A stretch of DNA of 48,391 bases from Clostridia bacterium (GCA_017436525.1 JAFSCX010000014.1:1-48391), one strand, 5' to 3'; counted from the first letter of the stretch, positions 34,031 to 43,454 are shown. The notes: generated by a model from the sequence alone, not told the origin. Translations and numbers: made by a program.

Positions 34031-35857
34031 TTATTGGTTATTTTCGTCTACATCCTTAAAGTCGGCATCATAGACACCGTCTGCAGGTGCGCCCTGAGCG
34101 GCAGCAGGATCGCCTGCTGCGCCGGGATTTTGCTGATAAATCTTAGAGGAAAGCTCATAAACCTTCGCTTGCAGCCCTTCGGTGGCAGCCTTAATGGCAT
34201 CGGTATCGGTGCCTTTAAGCGCCTCTCTGAGCTTATCAAGCTCGGCATTAACAGCCGCCTTATCCGCCTCATCCAGCTTATCGCCTGCTTCGTTGATGAG
34301 CTTCTCGGTCTGATAGAGCATCTGATCGCCGTTGTTGCGAATCTCTACGCCCTCTTTAATCTTCTTATCCTCGGCGGCGCAAGCCTCCGCTTCCTTCACG
34401 GCCTTATCGATATCTTCCTTGGAAAGATTGGTGGAAGCGGTAATGGTAATCTTCTGCTCCTGACCGGTGCCCAGATCCTTAGCAGATACATTTACAATGC
34501 CATTAGCGTCAATATCAAAGGTTACCTCGATTTGGGGCACTCCGCGGGGAGCGGGAGCGATACCGGTGAGTTGGAATTTGCCAAGCGTCTTATTGGCAGC
34601 CGCCATTTCACGCTCACCCTGCAGAACATGGATCTCCACGCTGGGCTGATTATCAGCGGCAGTGGAGAAAACCTGGCTCTTCTTGGTGGGGATGGTGGTA
34701 TTGCGCTCGATGAGCTTGGTGAATACACCGCCCAGAGTCTCAAGACCCAAGGACAAGGGAGTAACATCCAAGAGGACTACGCCCTTTACATCGCCGCCCA
34801 ATACACCGCCTTGGATGGCAGCGCCGCAAGCAACGCACTCATCGGGATTGATGCCCTTATGAGCCTCCTGACCCATGAATTTGCTGATGGCCTCAGCAAC
34901 AGCGGGAATACGGGTAGAACCGCCTACCAGCAGCACCTTCTTTACATCGGAAGGAGAAAGCTCTGCATCCTGCAAAGCCTGACGAACAGGAGCCATGGTG
35001 CCCTCTACGAGATCGGCAGTCAGCTCATTGAACTTTGCACGGGTAAGGGTCATATCCAAATGGAGAGGACCTGCAGGGCCGCCGCTGATGAAGGGCAGAT
35101 TAATATTGGTCGTCATCATACCGGAAAGCTCGATCTTCGCCTTCTCTGCAGCCTCTTTGAGACGCTGATTGGCCATATTATCAGCCTTCAGATCAATGCC
35201 GTTTTGCGCCTTGAAATCAGCAGCCATCCAATCGATGATCCGCTGATCGAAATCATCACCGCCCAAGCGGTTGTTACCGGCGGTGGCCAAAACTTCGCAG
35301 ACACCGTCGCCAATCTCCAGAATAGAAACGTCGAAGGTACCGCCGCCAAGGTCATAGACCATGATCTTTTGCTCGCCTTCCTTATCAACGCCATAGGCCA
35401 ATGCTGCGGCAGTGGGCTCGTTGATAATTCTCTTTACATCCAAGCCTGCGATCTTGCCGGCATCCTTGGTAGCCTGACGCTGAGAATCGCTGAAATAAGC
35501 GGGGACAGTAATCACCGCCTCGGTTACAGGCTCGCCCAAAAAGGCTTCTGCATCTGCTTTAAGCTTCATCAAAACAAAAGCAGAGATCTCCTCGGGAGAA
35601 TAATTCTTATCGTCGATGGCGACTCTTCTTGCGCTGCCCATATCGCGCTTAATGGAAGCGATGGTGCGATCGGGATTGGTGATCGCCTGGCGCTTTGCAA
35701 CCTGGCCGACCATCCGCTCGCCGGTTTTACTGAATGCAACGACAGACGGAGTAGTCCGTGCGCCTTCGCTGTTTGCAATAACAGTTGCTTCGCCGCCTTC
35801 CATGACAGCTACGCAGCTATTGGTGGTACCTAAGTCAATACCGATAATTTTACCCAT
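34031..35857 (-). CDS. dnaK: Chaperone protein DnaK (Hsp70)
   Basis: A 608-residue Hsp70 of usual length. The ATPase domain opens [18 protein letters not shown] and contains '[19 protein letters not shown]' and '[12 protein letters not shown]'; the substrate-binding domain starts near 385 with [10 protein letters not shown]. The C-terminal lid ends in an acidic DFKDVDENN tail. AGGAGG precedes the ATG. It follows grpE by 44 bases. Long plus-strand open frames across this gene are antisense shadows. Confidence 0.98.
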   Translation of the reverse strand: MGKIIGIDLGTTNSCVAVMEGGEATVIANSEGARTTPSVVAFSKTGERMVGQVAKRQAITNPDRTIASIKRDMGSARRVAIDDKNYSPEEISAFVLMKLKADAEAFLGEPVTEAVITVPAYFSDSQRQATKDAGKIAGLDVKRIINEPTAAALAYGVDKEGEQKIMVYDLGGGTFDVSILEIGDGVCEVLATAGNNRLGGDDFDQRIIDWMAADFKAQNGIDLKADNMANQRLKEAAEKAKIELSGMMTTNINLPFISGGPAGPLHLDMTLTRAKFNELTADLVEGTMAPVRQALQDAELSPSDVKKVLLVGGSTRIPAVAEAISKFMGQEAHKGINPDECVACGAAIQGGVLGGDVKGVVLLDVTPLSLGLETLGGVFTKLIERNTTIPTKKSQVFSTAADNQPSVEIHVLQGEREMAAANKTLGKFQLTGIAPAPRGVPQIEVTFDIDANGIVNVSAKDLGTGQEQKITITASTNLSKEDIDKAVKEAEACAAEDKKIKEGVEIRNNGDQMLYQTEKLINEAGDKLDEADKAAVNAELDKLREALKGTDTDAIKAATEGLQAKVYELSSKIYQQNPGAAGDPAAAQGAPADGVYDADFKDVDENNQ

Positions 35858-35901
35858 TTTTAGTTCCTCCTTATATGAGTATGATAAATTTGAAACAAAT
35901 G

Positions 35902-36441
35902 TTAATTGGCAGTCTTTACAACTGCGGCGCGGATTACAATCTCTTCATTATAGAGATAACCGCGCTGAAAGACTTCTACAATCTCCCCTTCTTTATAGGC
36001 GGGATCTTCGATATGCATAATCGCCTCATGGCGATTGGGATCGAAAATTTCACCGATCTCGCCGATGGAGGTTACGCCGATATTTTTCAGCTGCTCCAAT
36101 AATTGGCGAAGGGTCATCTCCACTCCGCTCTTAAGGGCGCCTTCGCCCTCCCCTGCAGCGGCAATCGCACGCTCCAGATTATCGATGGCGGGCAATACTG
36201 CGGCGATCCCGCGAGCCACACCATCGCTCACCAAGCGATCCCGCTCCTTGGCGGTACGCTTACGAAAATTATCATATTCTGCATACAAGCGAAGATATTG
36301 ATCGTGCTCCGCATTGTATTTTTCTTCCCATTCATTCTTTTTCTTCTTTTTCTTTTCCGCCTTCGGAGCGTTCTCCTCTTGAGCAACTGCCTCTTCGACT
36401 GCTGCTTCCTGCTCCGTTTCTTGCTTCTTTTGCTCTTCCAT
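35902..36441 (-). CDS. grpE: Nucleotide exchange factor GrpE
   Basis: A 179-residue GrpE. The N-terminal 60 residues are highly charged ([18 protein letters not shown], then a KKKKKK block). The long dimerising helix follows, with '[19 protein letters not shown]' at its centre. The C-terminal beta domain has 'IDNLERAI' and [12 protein letters not shown]. It releases ADP from DnaK. It starts two bases after the hrcA stop. Confidence 0.96.
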   Translation of the reverse strand: MEEQKKQETEQEAAVEEAVAQEENAPKAEKKKKKKNEWEEKYNAEHDQYLRLYAEYDNFRKRTAKERDRLVSDGVARGIAAVLPAIDNLERAIAAAGEGEGALKSGVEMTLRQLLEQLKNIGVTSIGEIGEIFDPNRHEAIMHIEDPAYKEGEIVEVFQRGYLYNEEIVIRAAVVKTAN

Positions 36442-36443
36442 TT

Positions 36444-37466
36444 TTATCCCTCGCGATCTTTCAAATATTGCTCAATACATTTTGCAAAATACTCTACCTG
36501 AGAAGCATTGGCACCATAGTCCATTCGTTTGGGTCCAAACAGAGAAATTGCGCCCACACCGCTGCGGCTTCCGTATTTTTTAATAATCAATCCCATATCA
36601 CTCAGATCCAGCCCTGCAATCTCACTGCCGATGGAGATGGATAGTTCTTCCCCGCTTTGGCTTTGGAGCAGATTGCGAATCTCATCCTCATGGCTTAGGA
36701 AATTGAGCAGATTCTGCACCTTATGCACTTCATAAAATTCCGGATGGGATAGCAGATTGCTCTGGCCCGATACAAATACTTTAGGATTGCGGATGGAATT
36801 AACCATGTTTTTCACAATGCCCGCCAAAAAGCACCAATTTTCATGGAGAGCAGAAAGCTGCTGCTCCAAATCGGCAAAATCTTCATCCGTCAGACTGGCA
36901 AAGCTTACATCACCTAAAAAACCGTTTAATACATTGGAGAGAGAAAGAATCTCTTCATCATCTGCCAAAAAGTAAAAGCGGCAAAAGCTATTTTTTACCG
37001 TCCCGCTGCGGGTAATGGCCACAAGGTTCAAGCAATCATCCGCCGTACGGATCAGCTCTACCTTAATGATACGATCTTCATCGGAATGGGCCATGACCGC
37101 CGCTGCCGTATAGCCGGTTATCTCCGAAAAGCGAGACAGCGCGTGCTTAAGGAATTCATCCACGTTTCCGCTGGGATCCATCATCGCCTCTTCAATTACT
37201 GCCGCCCGCTCAATAGAAAGGGCAGGTGCATTCAGCAGATAATCTACATAATAACGATAGCCCTTCTCTGTCGGGACACGGCCTGCGCTGGTATGAGGCT
37301 GCTCCAAATACCCTTCCCGCTCCAGCTGCGCAAGATCATTACGCACCGTGGCAGAGGAGACATTCAAATCGGATCGCTCAAGGATCAGCTTGGAAGAGAC
37401 CGGCTCGCCGGCATCCACATAGGCTTCAATTACTGCCTTCAGAATTAAGCTCAACCGCTCTTTCAT
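36444..37466 (-). CDS. hrcA: Heat-inducible transcription repressor HrcA
   Basis: A 340-residue repressor of class I heat-shock genes. N-terminal winged helix (about 1-85: LILKAVIEAYVDAGEPVSSK, SSATVRNDLAQLEREGYLEQPHTSAGRVPT, in parts), then a GAF-like dimer domain ending 'AISLFGPKRMDYGANASQVEYF'. The ATG at 37466 is chosen because GGGGAG lies seven bases upstream; an ATG 15 bases earlier lacks a site. It binds the CIRCE element just upstream and needs GroEL for activity in relatives. First gene of hrcA-grpE-dnaK-dnaJ. Confidence 0.96.
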   Translation of the reverse strand: MKERLSLILKAVIEAYVDAGEPVSSKLILERSDLNVSSATVRNDLAQLEREGYLEQPHTSAGRVPTEKGYRYYVDYLLNAPALSIERAAVIEEAMMDPSGNVDEFLKHALSRFSEITGYTAAAVMAHSDEDRIIKVELIRTADDCLNLVAITRSGTVKNSFCRFYFLADDEEILSLSNVLNGFLGDVSFASLTDEDFADLEQQLSALHENWCFLAGIVKNMVNSIRNPKVFVSGQSNLLSHPEFYEVHKVQNLLNFLSHEDEIRNLLQSQSGEELSISIGSEIAGLDLSDMGLIIKKYGSRSGVGAISLFGPKRMDYGANASQVEYFAKCIEQYLKDREG

Positions 37467-37490
37467 GCCTTTTCTCCCCATCCTTTCGTT

Positions 37491-37517
37491 TTAGCACTCT
37501 TGACTTTCGAGTGCTAA
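37491..37517 (-). promoter_or_regulatory. CIRCE operator (HrcA binding site)
   Basis: Perfect consensus TTAGCACTC-N9-GAGTGCTAA at 37491-37517, immediately downstream of the -10 box and over the expected start of transcription. Confidence 0.98.
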
Positions 37518-37524
37518 CACCCAT

Positions 37525-37553
37525 ACTTTATCATGTTTTTATGCCCTTGTCAA
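37525..37553 (-). promoter_or_regulatory. Sigma-A promoter of the hrcA operon
   Basis: Minus strand: TTGACA (37553-37548), 17-base spacer, TAAAGT (37530-37525), with the CIRCE element eight bases further on. Confidence 0.88.
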
Positions 37554-37585
37554 CACTTTGTTTGTAAAAAAAATAAGAATAATTC

Positions 37586-37615
37586 TTGACAATAGGATGA
37601 ACACACATATATAAT
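37586..37615 (+). promoter_or_regulatory. Sigma-A promoter of the PC4-like gene
   Basis: TTGACA (37586-37591), 18-base spacer, TATAAT (37610-37615), diverging from the hrcA promoter 32 bases away. Confidence 0.78.
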
Positions 37616-37656
37616 ATTATTAATATTAATTATAATATTATAAAGGAGGGATACCA

Positions 37657-37881
37657 GTGGCAGAATTCAAGTATGAGATTACCGAGCGTTTCGGTGCATT
37701 GCCCGAAAATGCAAACGGCTGGGCCAAGCAACTCAATAAAATCAGCTGGATGGAGCGTGCTCCCAAATATGATTTGAGAGAGTGGTCCCCGGATGGCACC
37801 AAAATGAATAAGGGCGTTTCCTTTACCGATGAAGAACTGAAAGCGCTGCGTGATCTTCTCAATTCTCTGAATTTAGACTAA
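37657..37881 (+). CDS. YdbC/PC4-family single-stranded DNA-binding protein
   Basis: A 74-residue protein, GTG start with AAAGGAGGG six bases upstream. 'FKYEITERFGALPENANGWAKQLNKISWMERAPKYDLREWSPD' (in parts) followed by a C-terminal helix (FTDEELKALRDLLNSL) matches lactococcal YdbC, a bacterial homologue of the human coactivator PC4 that binds single-stranded DNA as a dimer. Its cellular role in bacteria is not settled. Monocistronic, with own promoter and terminator. Confidence 0.87.
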   Translation: MAEFKYEITERFGALPENANGWAKQLNKISWMERAPKYDLREWSPDGTKMNKGVSFTDEELKALRDLLNSLNLD

Positions 37882-37888
37882 GCAAAAA

Positions 37889-37920
37889 AAGGCTGTGAAT
37901 TTTTTCACAGCCTTCTTTCA
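37889..37920 (+). terminator. Terminator of the PC4-like gene
   Basis: AAGGCTGTGAA (37889-37899) pairs with TTCACAGCCTT (37904-37914), bordered by A7 on the left and CTTTC on the right. Another GGCTG-type hairpin. Confidence 0.82.
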
Positions 37921-37934
37921 TATTATAAATATAG

Positions 37935-37966
37935 AGGAGCTGCAAAGCAAAGGCTTTGCAGCTCCT
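37935..37966. terminator. Hairpin after the DUF3810-like gene
   Basis: AGGAGCTGCAAAGC (37935-37948) pairs with 37953-37966 around a 4-base loop. T6 follows on the plus strand; on the minus strand the tail is CTATATTTAT. It lies 11 bases past the minus-strand gene and probably stops both directions. Confidence 0.78.
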
Positions 37967-37977
37967 TTTTTGATTCT

Positions 37978-39513
37978 TTATTCTGCAGATTCAACTGTTT
38001 CTACAGGAACATTATTAACAGGAGGCTCCGGATTATATTCTGCATATACAGATTGAACGTCGCCCAGCCAGTCGTATTGATAATTCATATTATAGTAGTT
38101 GATCAGATAGCGCGCATAGAGAAAATTATTATTAAGAGGAACCGTACCGGTATTCTCATCGTTATAAGTGAGAATCAAATTGCCGTTGGCAAGTTTGGTA
38201 TGATAATCCATATAGAGAAGCTTTGCAAGGATTCTATAATTATTGGTACTGGTCTTATCCCCTGCAGGCTGGAAGGAGATGTTGGAAATATTTCCGTAAA
38301 GAGCATCCAAATCGGTAACATAAGCTACCACATCCTTCTTTACGCTCTCTTTCAAAGCAGATGCACAATAGAGATGCATATCAGCGCCCAGCAGATATAC
38401 CACATCGCCAACCTCTAAATAAGCGTCGAAATAAGCGGCATATTTGAGATAATCGGTATTATAAGAAGCGCCGTTATTTGCAATGATATCGGAATATCTT
38501 GCTAAGACAAGGAACGCCACAAAGCTTGCATCCGCATCATTGGTGATTCCCCGTTGCTTCGCAATGGCGCGGGCCACTTGCATGGGGACAATGACCTCGG
38601 GATAATCTGTATTAATCAATACCTCAGAGGTAATGGGGCTATAAATACTGCCCACACCCATCGCCGTATAGAGGCCGGGGAACATCAATTTCTTTGCAGT
38701 AACCTTACTCCCCTTCAGGAAAGGATAATCTTGAGCAGCTGCATCAAAGCAAGCATTGACTGCTTCTGCAATTTCTTTTACAGAGCTGCCGGTAGATGCG
38801 TATCTGGAATTACCGTCTGCCGTATAGAAGATGCTGTTGTTGGTGATTCCGTCTACAGCAATATTATTGAGCTGATCTACATAATAAATCATGGAGCTAT
38901 CAACGGCTTCTTCATATGTATGCAAAGGAGCATATTGACCTTTAAGGCCGGAATTATAAAGCAGGTAGCGATTGGTGGTAACACCATAGCACATGGAATA
39001 GAGCAAGAACCCAAATCCGAATACAGCCAGCAATACATAGCCGAACTGCACCCAGATCCCTGCAATCTTGATTCCCTCTTTTTCCTTGATGGTTTTATAT
39101 ACCAAGAATCCTGCATAGCCCAAAAGCCCTACAACCACTACGATCGCAAGCACCTCCATCAAGGAGAAGGGCAGGATGTTGGTGACGGTGGTAATCGCAA
39201 GGCGAACGCCGGCAGATACGGTAGTGCTCAAGGCTTCGCTGATATCGGGAGAGATCATCGCCAAAATATATAAAATCAAACCGATCAGGCCAAGGCCTGC
39301 AAAGCACCATTTAATGATAGAGAACACCTTATTGTTCATAAGGATCAATCTCCATTTTTCTTTTGTAGTATAAACGGGCTTGATGGATTCTAAATCCGCT
39401 ATATCAAACTCCAGTTCATCGTCAAATTCAGCCAAATCGTCAAGAGTGAACTCGTTTGCAAGGGCCTCCAGATCTTCCATCTGCAAACCTTCGAGTTTTT
39501 CATTCTCAGCCAT
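37978..39513 (-). CDS. DUF3810-like membrane protein with degenerate metallopeptidase motif
   Basis: A 511-residue membrane protein. An acidic N-terminus (LEDLEALANEFTLDDLAEFDDE) is followed by three hydrophobic helices (about 66-88, 113-137, 148-176) and a long extracellular domain. 'VPMQVARAIAKQRGITNDADASFVAFL' (in parts) aligns with the DUF3810 core, where I remember HExxH-type HELAHQRG...EDEANF; here both histidines and the glutamate are replaced, so zinc peptidase activity is unlikely. The tail is proline-rich and acidic. GAGGAGG seven bases before the ATG. Monocistronic. Function unknown. Confidence 0.78.
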   Translation of the reverse strand: MAENEKLEGLQMEDLEALANEFTLDDLAEFDDELEFDIADLESIKPVYTTKEKWRLILMNNKVFSIIKWCFAGLGLIGLILYILAMISPDISEALSTTVSAGVRLAITTVTNILPFSLMEVLAIVVVVGLLGYAGFLVYKTIKEKEGIKIAGIWVQFGYVLLAVFGFGFLLYSMCYGVTTNRYLLYNSGLKGQYAPLHTYEEAVDSSMIYYVDQLNNIAVDGITNNSIFYTADGNSRYASTGSSVKEIAEAVNACFDAAAQDYPFLKGSKVTAKKLMFPGLYTAMGVGSIYSPITSEVLINTDYPEVIVPMQVARAIAKQRGITNDADASFVAFLVLARYSDIIANNGASYNTDYLKYAAYFDAYLEVGDVVYLLGADMHLYCASALKESVKKDVVAYVTDLDALYGNISNISFQPAGDKTSTNNYRILAKLLYMDYHTKLANGNLILTYNDENTGTVPLNNNFLYARYLINYYNMNYQYDWLGDVQSVYAEYNPEPPVNNVPVETVESAE

Positions 39514-39619
39514 ATGCGTCCTCCTCGCCTACCTATAGGATTATATACTTATTTATATATTACATGAAAGTAGACAAAATTTCAAGTGCCTAATTCATAA
39601 TTTTTATATTTTTTTATAA

Positions 39620-40651
39620 TTATGATTCTTCATTAAAGATGATGCCGCCGCCCAACAAAAAATTCTCCCAATAGACCACCGCGCTCTGCCCTGCCGCCGG
39701 TGCAAATTTAGGGCTCTCAAAACGAAGGATCGCTCGATCTCCCTCTAAAAGCTCCACCCGCACCGGAGCATCCTGATCCCGATAACGGACTTTCGCCGTC
39801 AGCCCCTCTTCAGGGAGAGGCAGATGCCAGCAGGTATCCCGCAGGAGCACCCGATGCTCCATCACATCTTCACGAGGTCCAAGAATCACTTGATTGCTCT
39901 TTGGCCGGAGCGCCGTTACATACAGCCGCTGCTCTGCCGCCACTCCCAGCCCTCTGCGCTGGCCGACTGTATAATGACAGATTCCCTTATGATCGCCAAG
40001 GATCTTGCCCTCTTTGGTACAGATCTTTCCGCAAGCAGGCGCCGAGCCGGTATAAGCCTTAATAAAATCAGCATGATTCTCCTCAGGATCCAAAAAGCAA
40101 AGATCCATGGAATCCTTTGCATCGGCCGATGAATAGCCCCTCTCATCCGCGAAAGCGCGCACCTGATCCTTTTCTTCAAAGGCCCCCAGAGGGAGCAATA
40201 AGCGGGAGAGAACCTCCTCACCCAGCCCATATAGCATATAGCTTTGATCCTTCTTTTGGCGAGGGATACGCTTGATCAGATGCCTGCCTTGGTATTCTGC
40301 TACCGAAGCATAATGGCCGGTGGCTATTTTTTCGCAGCCCAGCGCATCTGCCGCCTCAAGAAGGCCTGCAAATTTAACTGCAGGATTGCAAAGAATGCAG
40401 GGATTGGGCGTCTCTCCGATTTTATATAAGGCCGCAAAGGGGCGAAGCACCTGCTCTTCAAAGCGGGCGGTAAGATCCACCTCATGGTAGGGAATTCCAA
40501 GCTCTTCTGCCGCTTTTTGGGCGGCGAAAGTATCCCCGCCGGCATGCATCTTCAAGCAAACGCCGACAAGGGAGAGGCCCTCTTCTTTTAACAAAGCAGC
40601 AGCGGCGGTGCTATCCACCCCGCCGCTGAGCCCTATTGCCACCTTAATCAT
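39620..40651 (-). CDS. mnmA: tRNA-specific 2-thiouridylase MnmA
   Basis: A 343-residue PP-loop enzyme that thiolates U34 of Lys, Glu and Gln tRNAs. GLSGGVDSTAAAALL is the PP-loop; NPCILCNPAVKF has the first catalytic cysteine and SMDLCFL the second; 'GHYASV' and 'YTVGQRRGLG' are further signatures. Slightly shorter than E. coli MnmA, with no missing motif. The start overlaps the degV stop (ATGA, 40648-40651), so they share a transcript. A weak AT-rich hairpin lies just downstream, before the DUF3810-like gene. Confidence 0.93.
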   Translation of the reverse strand: MIKVAIGLSGGVDSTAAAALLKEEGLSLVGVCLKMHAGGDTFAAQKAAEELGIPYHEVDLTARFEEQVLRPFAALYKIGETPNPCILCNPAVKFAGLLEAADALGCEKIATGHYASVAEYQGRHLIKRIPRQKKDQSYMLYGLGEEVLSRLLLPLGAFEEKDQVRAFADERGYSSADAKDSMDLCFLDPEENHADFIKAYTGSAPACGKICTKEGKILGDHKGICHYTVGQRRGLGVAAEQRLYVTALRPKSNQVILGPREDVMEHRVLLRDTCWHLPLPEEGLTAKVRYRDQDAPVRVELLEGDRAILRFESPKFAPAAGQSAVVYWENFLLGGGIIFNEES

Positions 40652-41502
40652 TCGGTAACCTCATAAAGAATACCAAGCGTGCCTGCGCCGCAATGGCTGG
40701 TGATTACACAACCGGCTTCGGTCTCGAGAATCTCCTCGAAAACACCGGCCTCTGCCACCAAGGCCTTTACCTTTTCCACGGTCTCTGCATTGCACTTGGT
40801 ATGGGTAACAAAGCAACGATTTTTGCGAAGCTTATCCCCATCTCTGCCCAGCATCTGCCGCACATACTGCACCATGACGTTATCAATCGTACCCCGATAC
40901 TTTTCGGCAACACTCATCTTTCCGCCTTCCACGTAAATACGGGGATGCAGCTTCAAAAGATTGGCGCCCAAAGCCGCCACGGCAGAGCAACGGCCGCCCA
41001 TTCTCAAATAATCAAGGGTATCTACCACAAAGCTTGCGCGGACTTGAGGAACTCTCTTTTCAATCTCTGCCACGATCTCCTCTGCAGCCTTTCCCTCATC
41101 CCGAAGATCGCAAGCGTCCAGCACCAAAAGACCGGAGCCGGTGGAAAGATTAGCGGAATCGATTACATATACATTACCCTCTACCTCTTCTGCGGCAAGG
41201 CGGGCATTCTGATGAGAGCAGGACATGGAGGAGGAAATGCTGAAATGAATGACATCATAGCCTTCTCCGACCCACTGAGAAAATTTTTCAATATAATCGG
41301 GAATGGTGGCAGCGGCCGTTTTGGGCAGCTGATGATTTTCAGCCACATAGCCATAGATCTCATCTGCCTTTAACTCCAGCCCGTCTTTGAAGGACTGCTC
41401 TCCCAAATTCACATACAGAGGAATCACCTCAACCCCATAGCGTTCTACCAACGCGGCAGATAAATCGCAAGTGCTATCGGATGAAATAATTACTTTGTTC
41501 AT
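40648..41502 (-). CDS. DegV family protein (fatty-acid-binding)
   Basis: A 284-residue DegV protein. 'IISSDSTCDLSAALVERYG' opens the N-terminal domain, 'TAAATIPDYIEKF' and 'HFSISSSMSCSHQNARLAAEEV' line the lipid pocket, and 'RMGGRCSAVAALGANLLKLHP' starts the C-terminal domain. In staphylococci and pneumococci such proteins (FakB) present fatty acids to the kinase FakA; FakA is not in the window. The ATG at 41502 is the family start; upstream in-frame codons lie in the promoter region. Cotranscribed with mnmA. Confidence 0.9.
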   Translation of the reverse strand: MNKVIISSDSTCDLSAALVERYGVEVIPLYVNLGEQSFKDGLELKADEIYGYVAENHQLPKTAAATIPDYIEKFSQWVGEGYDVIHFSISSSMSCSHQNARLAAEEVEGNVYVIDSANLSTGSGLLVLDACDLRDEGKAAEEIVAEIEKRVPQVRASFVVDTLDYLRMGGRCSAVAALGANLLKLHPRIYVEGGKMSVAEKYRGTIDNVMVQYVRQMLGRDGDKLRKNRCFVTHTKCNAETVEKVKALVAEAGVFEEILETEAGCVITSHCGAGTLGILYEVTE

Positions 41503-41536
41503 AATAATACTACCTTTCGTAAGTGTCATTATGTAT

Positions 41537-41565
41537 AATATAACCGATCTTTGAGGAAATGTCAA
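41537..41565 (-). promoter_or_regulatory. Sigma-A promoter of degV-mnmA
   Basis: Minus strand: TTGACA (41565-41560), 17-base spacer, TATATT (41542-41537). Back to back with the fba promoter, nine bases apart. Confidence 0.8.
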
Positions 41566-41573
41566 AGAAATTG

Positions 41574-41602
41574 TTGATTTTTTTGATTGGTTGGCTTATA
41601 AT
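41574..41602 (+). promoter_or_regulatory. Sigma-A promoter of fba
   Basis: TTGATT (41574-41579), 17-base spacer, TATAAT (41597-41602), 37 bases before the start codon. Confidence 0.8.
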
Positions 41603-41638
41603 AGCAGCAGTAATTATTTTTTTAGGAGGATATCTAAG

Positions 41639-42502
41639 ATGCTCGTTTCCGCAAAAGAGATGGTAAGAAAGGCTTATGAGGGCCACTATGCAGTAGGCCA
41701 GTTCAACATCAACAATTTGGAGTGGACCAAGGCGATTCTTTTGACTGCCGAGGAGAATAAATCCCCTGTGATCCTTGGTGTATCCGAAGGCGCCGGCAAA
41801 TATATGTGCGGTTATAAGACCGTAATGGGCATGGTAAAAGGTATGATCGAGGAGCTGGGAATCACGGTCCCCGTTGCTGTTCATCTGGACCACGGCAGCT
41901 ATGAAGGCGCTAAGAAGGTTATTGCAGATGGCTTCTCTTCTGTTATGTTTGATGGTTCCCATTATGGAATCGAAGAAAATATCGAAAAGACCAAAGAAAT
42001 TATTGCTCTTGCAAATGCCAAGGGAATGTCGGTAGAGGCTGAGGTTGGCTCGATCGGCGGCGAAGAAGACGGTGTTGTCGGTCAGGGTGAAGTTGCCGAT
42101 CCCGATGAGTGCAAAAAGATTGCCGATCTGGGTGTTGATTTCTTGGCCGCAGGTATCGGTAATATCCATGGTAAATACCCCGCTAATTGGGCAGGCCTTG
42201 ATTTTGATGCATTGGCAGCCATTCAGGCAAAGACCCCCGGTATGCCCTTGGTTCTCCATGGCGGTACCGGTATCCCTGCCGATATGATCCGGAAGGCGAT
42301 TTCTTTGGGTGTATCCAAGATCAATGTAAATACCGAGTGCCAGCTCTCTTTTGCTGCTGCCACCCGCGAGTATATCGAAGCAGGCAAAGATCAGCAGGGC
42401 AAGGGCTTCGACCCCAGAAAGCTGCTGGCTCCCGGCGTTGAAGCAATCAAGGCTACCGTTAAGGAAAAGATGGAGTTCTTCGGCTCTGTAAACAAAGCGT
42501 AA
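41639..42502 (+). CDS. fba: Class II fructose-bisphosphate aldolase
   Basis: A 287-residue zinc aldolase of glycolysis, cleaving fructose 1,6-bisphosphate. VAVHLDHGSY holds the catalytic Asp and a zinc His; 'SVMFDGSHYGIEENI' and 'EAEVGSIGGEEDG' follow; a second zinc His is in AGIGNIHGKYP and the third in LVLHGGTGIP; 'KINVNTECQ' binds phosphate. The ATG at 41639 has AGGAGG ten bases upstream. Codon use is strongly biased, as in highly expressed genes. Monocistronic. Confidence 0.96.
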   Translation: MLVSAKEMVRKAYEGHYAVGQFNINNLEWTKAILLTAEENKSPVILGVSEGAGKYMCGYKTVMGMVKGMIEELGITVPVAVHLDHGSYEGAKKVIADGFSSVMFDGSHYGIEENIEKTKEIIALANAKGMSVEAEVGSIGGEEDGVVGQGEVADPDECKKIADLGVDFLAAGIGNIHGKYPANWAGLDFDALAAIQAKTPGMPLVLHGGTGIPADMIRKAISLGVSKINVNTECQLSFAAATREYIEAGKDQQGKGFDPRKLLAPGVEAIKATVKEKMEFFGSVNKA

Positions 42503-42514
42503 ATCTCATTTTAT

Positions 42515-42545
42515 AAAGGATGTGTAGAATTTCTACACATCCTTT
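42515..42545 (+). terminator. Terminator of fba
   Basis: AAGGATGTGTAGAA (42516-42529) pairs with TTCTACACATCCTT (42531-42544) almost without a loop; T-rich tail follows. Confidence 0.85.
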
Positions 42546-42576
42546 TCGTTTTTGCCCCTTTGCCTATCAAGTTCGA

Positions 42577-43300
42577 TCACAATACATCCGATAGAATTGC
42601 CCAATCATCACTACCAATATCATCGGAATAGTGATCCATACAGATGCAAAGTTCGTCGGTTGTTGCATCATTGCGGACGATACCGCCCTTTAAGCCGTGT
42701 TCTTCAAGATATGCTTTCAGCACACCGAATTTTTTCGGTGTATAGAGGTCTATATCTTGGCTATTGCCGCTACGGTCAAAGCCGCCCTTTGTTTCGATAA
42801 TCCACAACGCACCGTTTACAGAAATAATATAATCGGGATAGAATAATTTTTGCCTATTGGAATTATCCTTATAGACGATAGAAAAATACTCATTGCCCTT
42901 GTCCCTGTTCTTATACCACCATTCAACGCTATCGGAACGCTCACAGAATTTCTCAAATTTAACCTCCGGTATAGAGCGTGGTGCCGCAGAGGAAAGATAA
43001 TTCTGATACACATTCTTTTTCATAATAAGCTGCGTTTTCGCTTCGCCGTTTTCGATAAAAAGGTCGGTATCTTCGGTCAAAAACAGGTGTATGGGTATCC
43101 AGCACCTCATCAATCTCCTCGCGGTGTTCCTCGAACACAAGACCGTATTTTTTACCGTTTACATCCTTTTCAAGATCGGAAAGGTATGACAAAAGATTAC
43201 CCGTATTTTCATCCTGCGGTGCAGCAGAAATAAAGGTGCGAATTTCTTTTATTTTCGCAAGGAGATCCTCACGCTTTTGTTTTGAAATATTGGTACTCAT
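42577..43300 (-). pseudogene. Type III restriction-modification remnant: Mod N-terminus fused to Res C-terminus, frameshifted
   Basis: The first ~75 codons (from the ATG at 43300: NISKQKREDLLAKIKEIRTF, LLSYLSDLEKDVNGKKYGLVFEEH in parts, DTHTPV) match the start of type III DNA methyltransferases. The frame then shifts by one base at an A5 run on plus (43079-43083); after correction it reads LTEDTDLFIENGE. From there it becomes the end of a type III Res subunit: KTQLIMKKNVYQNYLSSA, then the nuclease motif FYPDYI...IIETKGG. The methylase core and the helicase are gone. The family assignments are from memory. A non-functional scar. Confidence 0.82.
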
Positions 43301-43320
43301 TTCTATCAATCGCCTTCTTT

Positions 43321-43454
43321 TTGATTAAAATAATATCCTTCATAGAGCCGGAATTTTTACATCGACTGTGCCGATGATACCGGCTTGAGAAAAGACATAT
43401 GCGGGATAATATTGCGTTATCCAAATTCATATTTTTTTCGTTTTTGGGAAGCGG
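43321..43454. other. Gap between the RM remnant and the ATPase gene, with two hairpins
   Basis: No gene. A GCCGG...CCGGC stem with inner ATCG/CGAT lies at 43351-43385, and GGATAAT-N6-TTATCC at 43405-43423. These lie just past the ATPase gene on the minus strand and may end its transcript, though no T run follows clearly. Confidence 0.45.

Noticed and set aside
34034-35833. 599-residue plus-strand open frame
   Set aside because: Antisense to dnaK; such long opposite frames are known artefacts of DnaK codon bias.
41510-42259. 249-residue minus-strand open frame opposite fba
   Set aside because: Antisense to fba, which is unmistakable.
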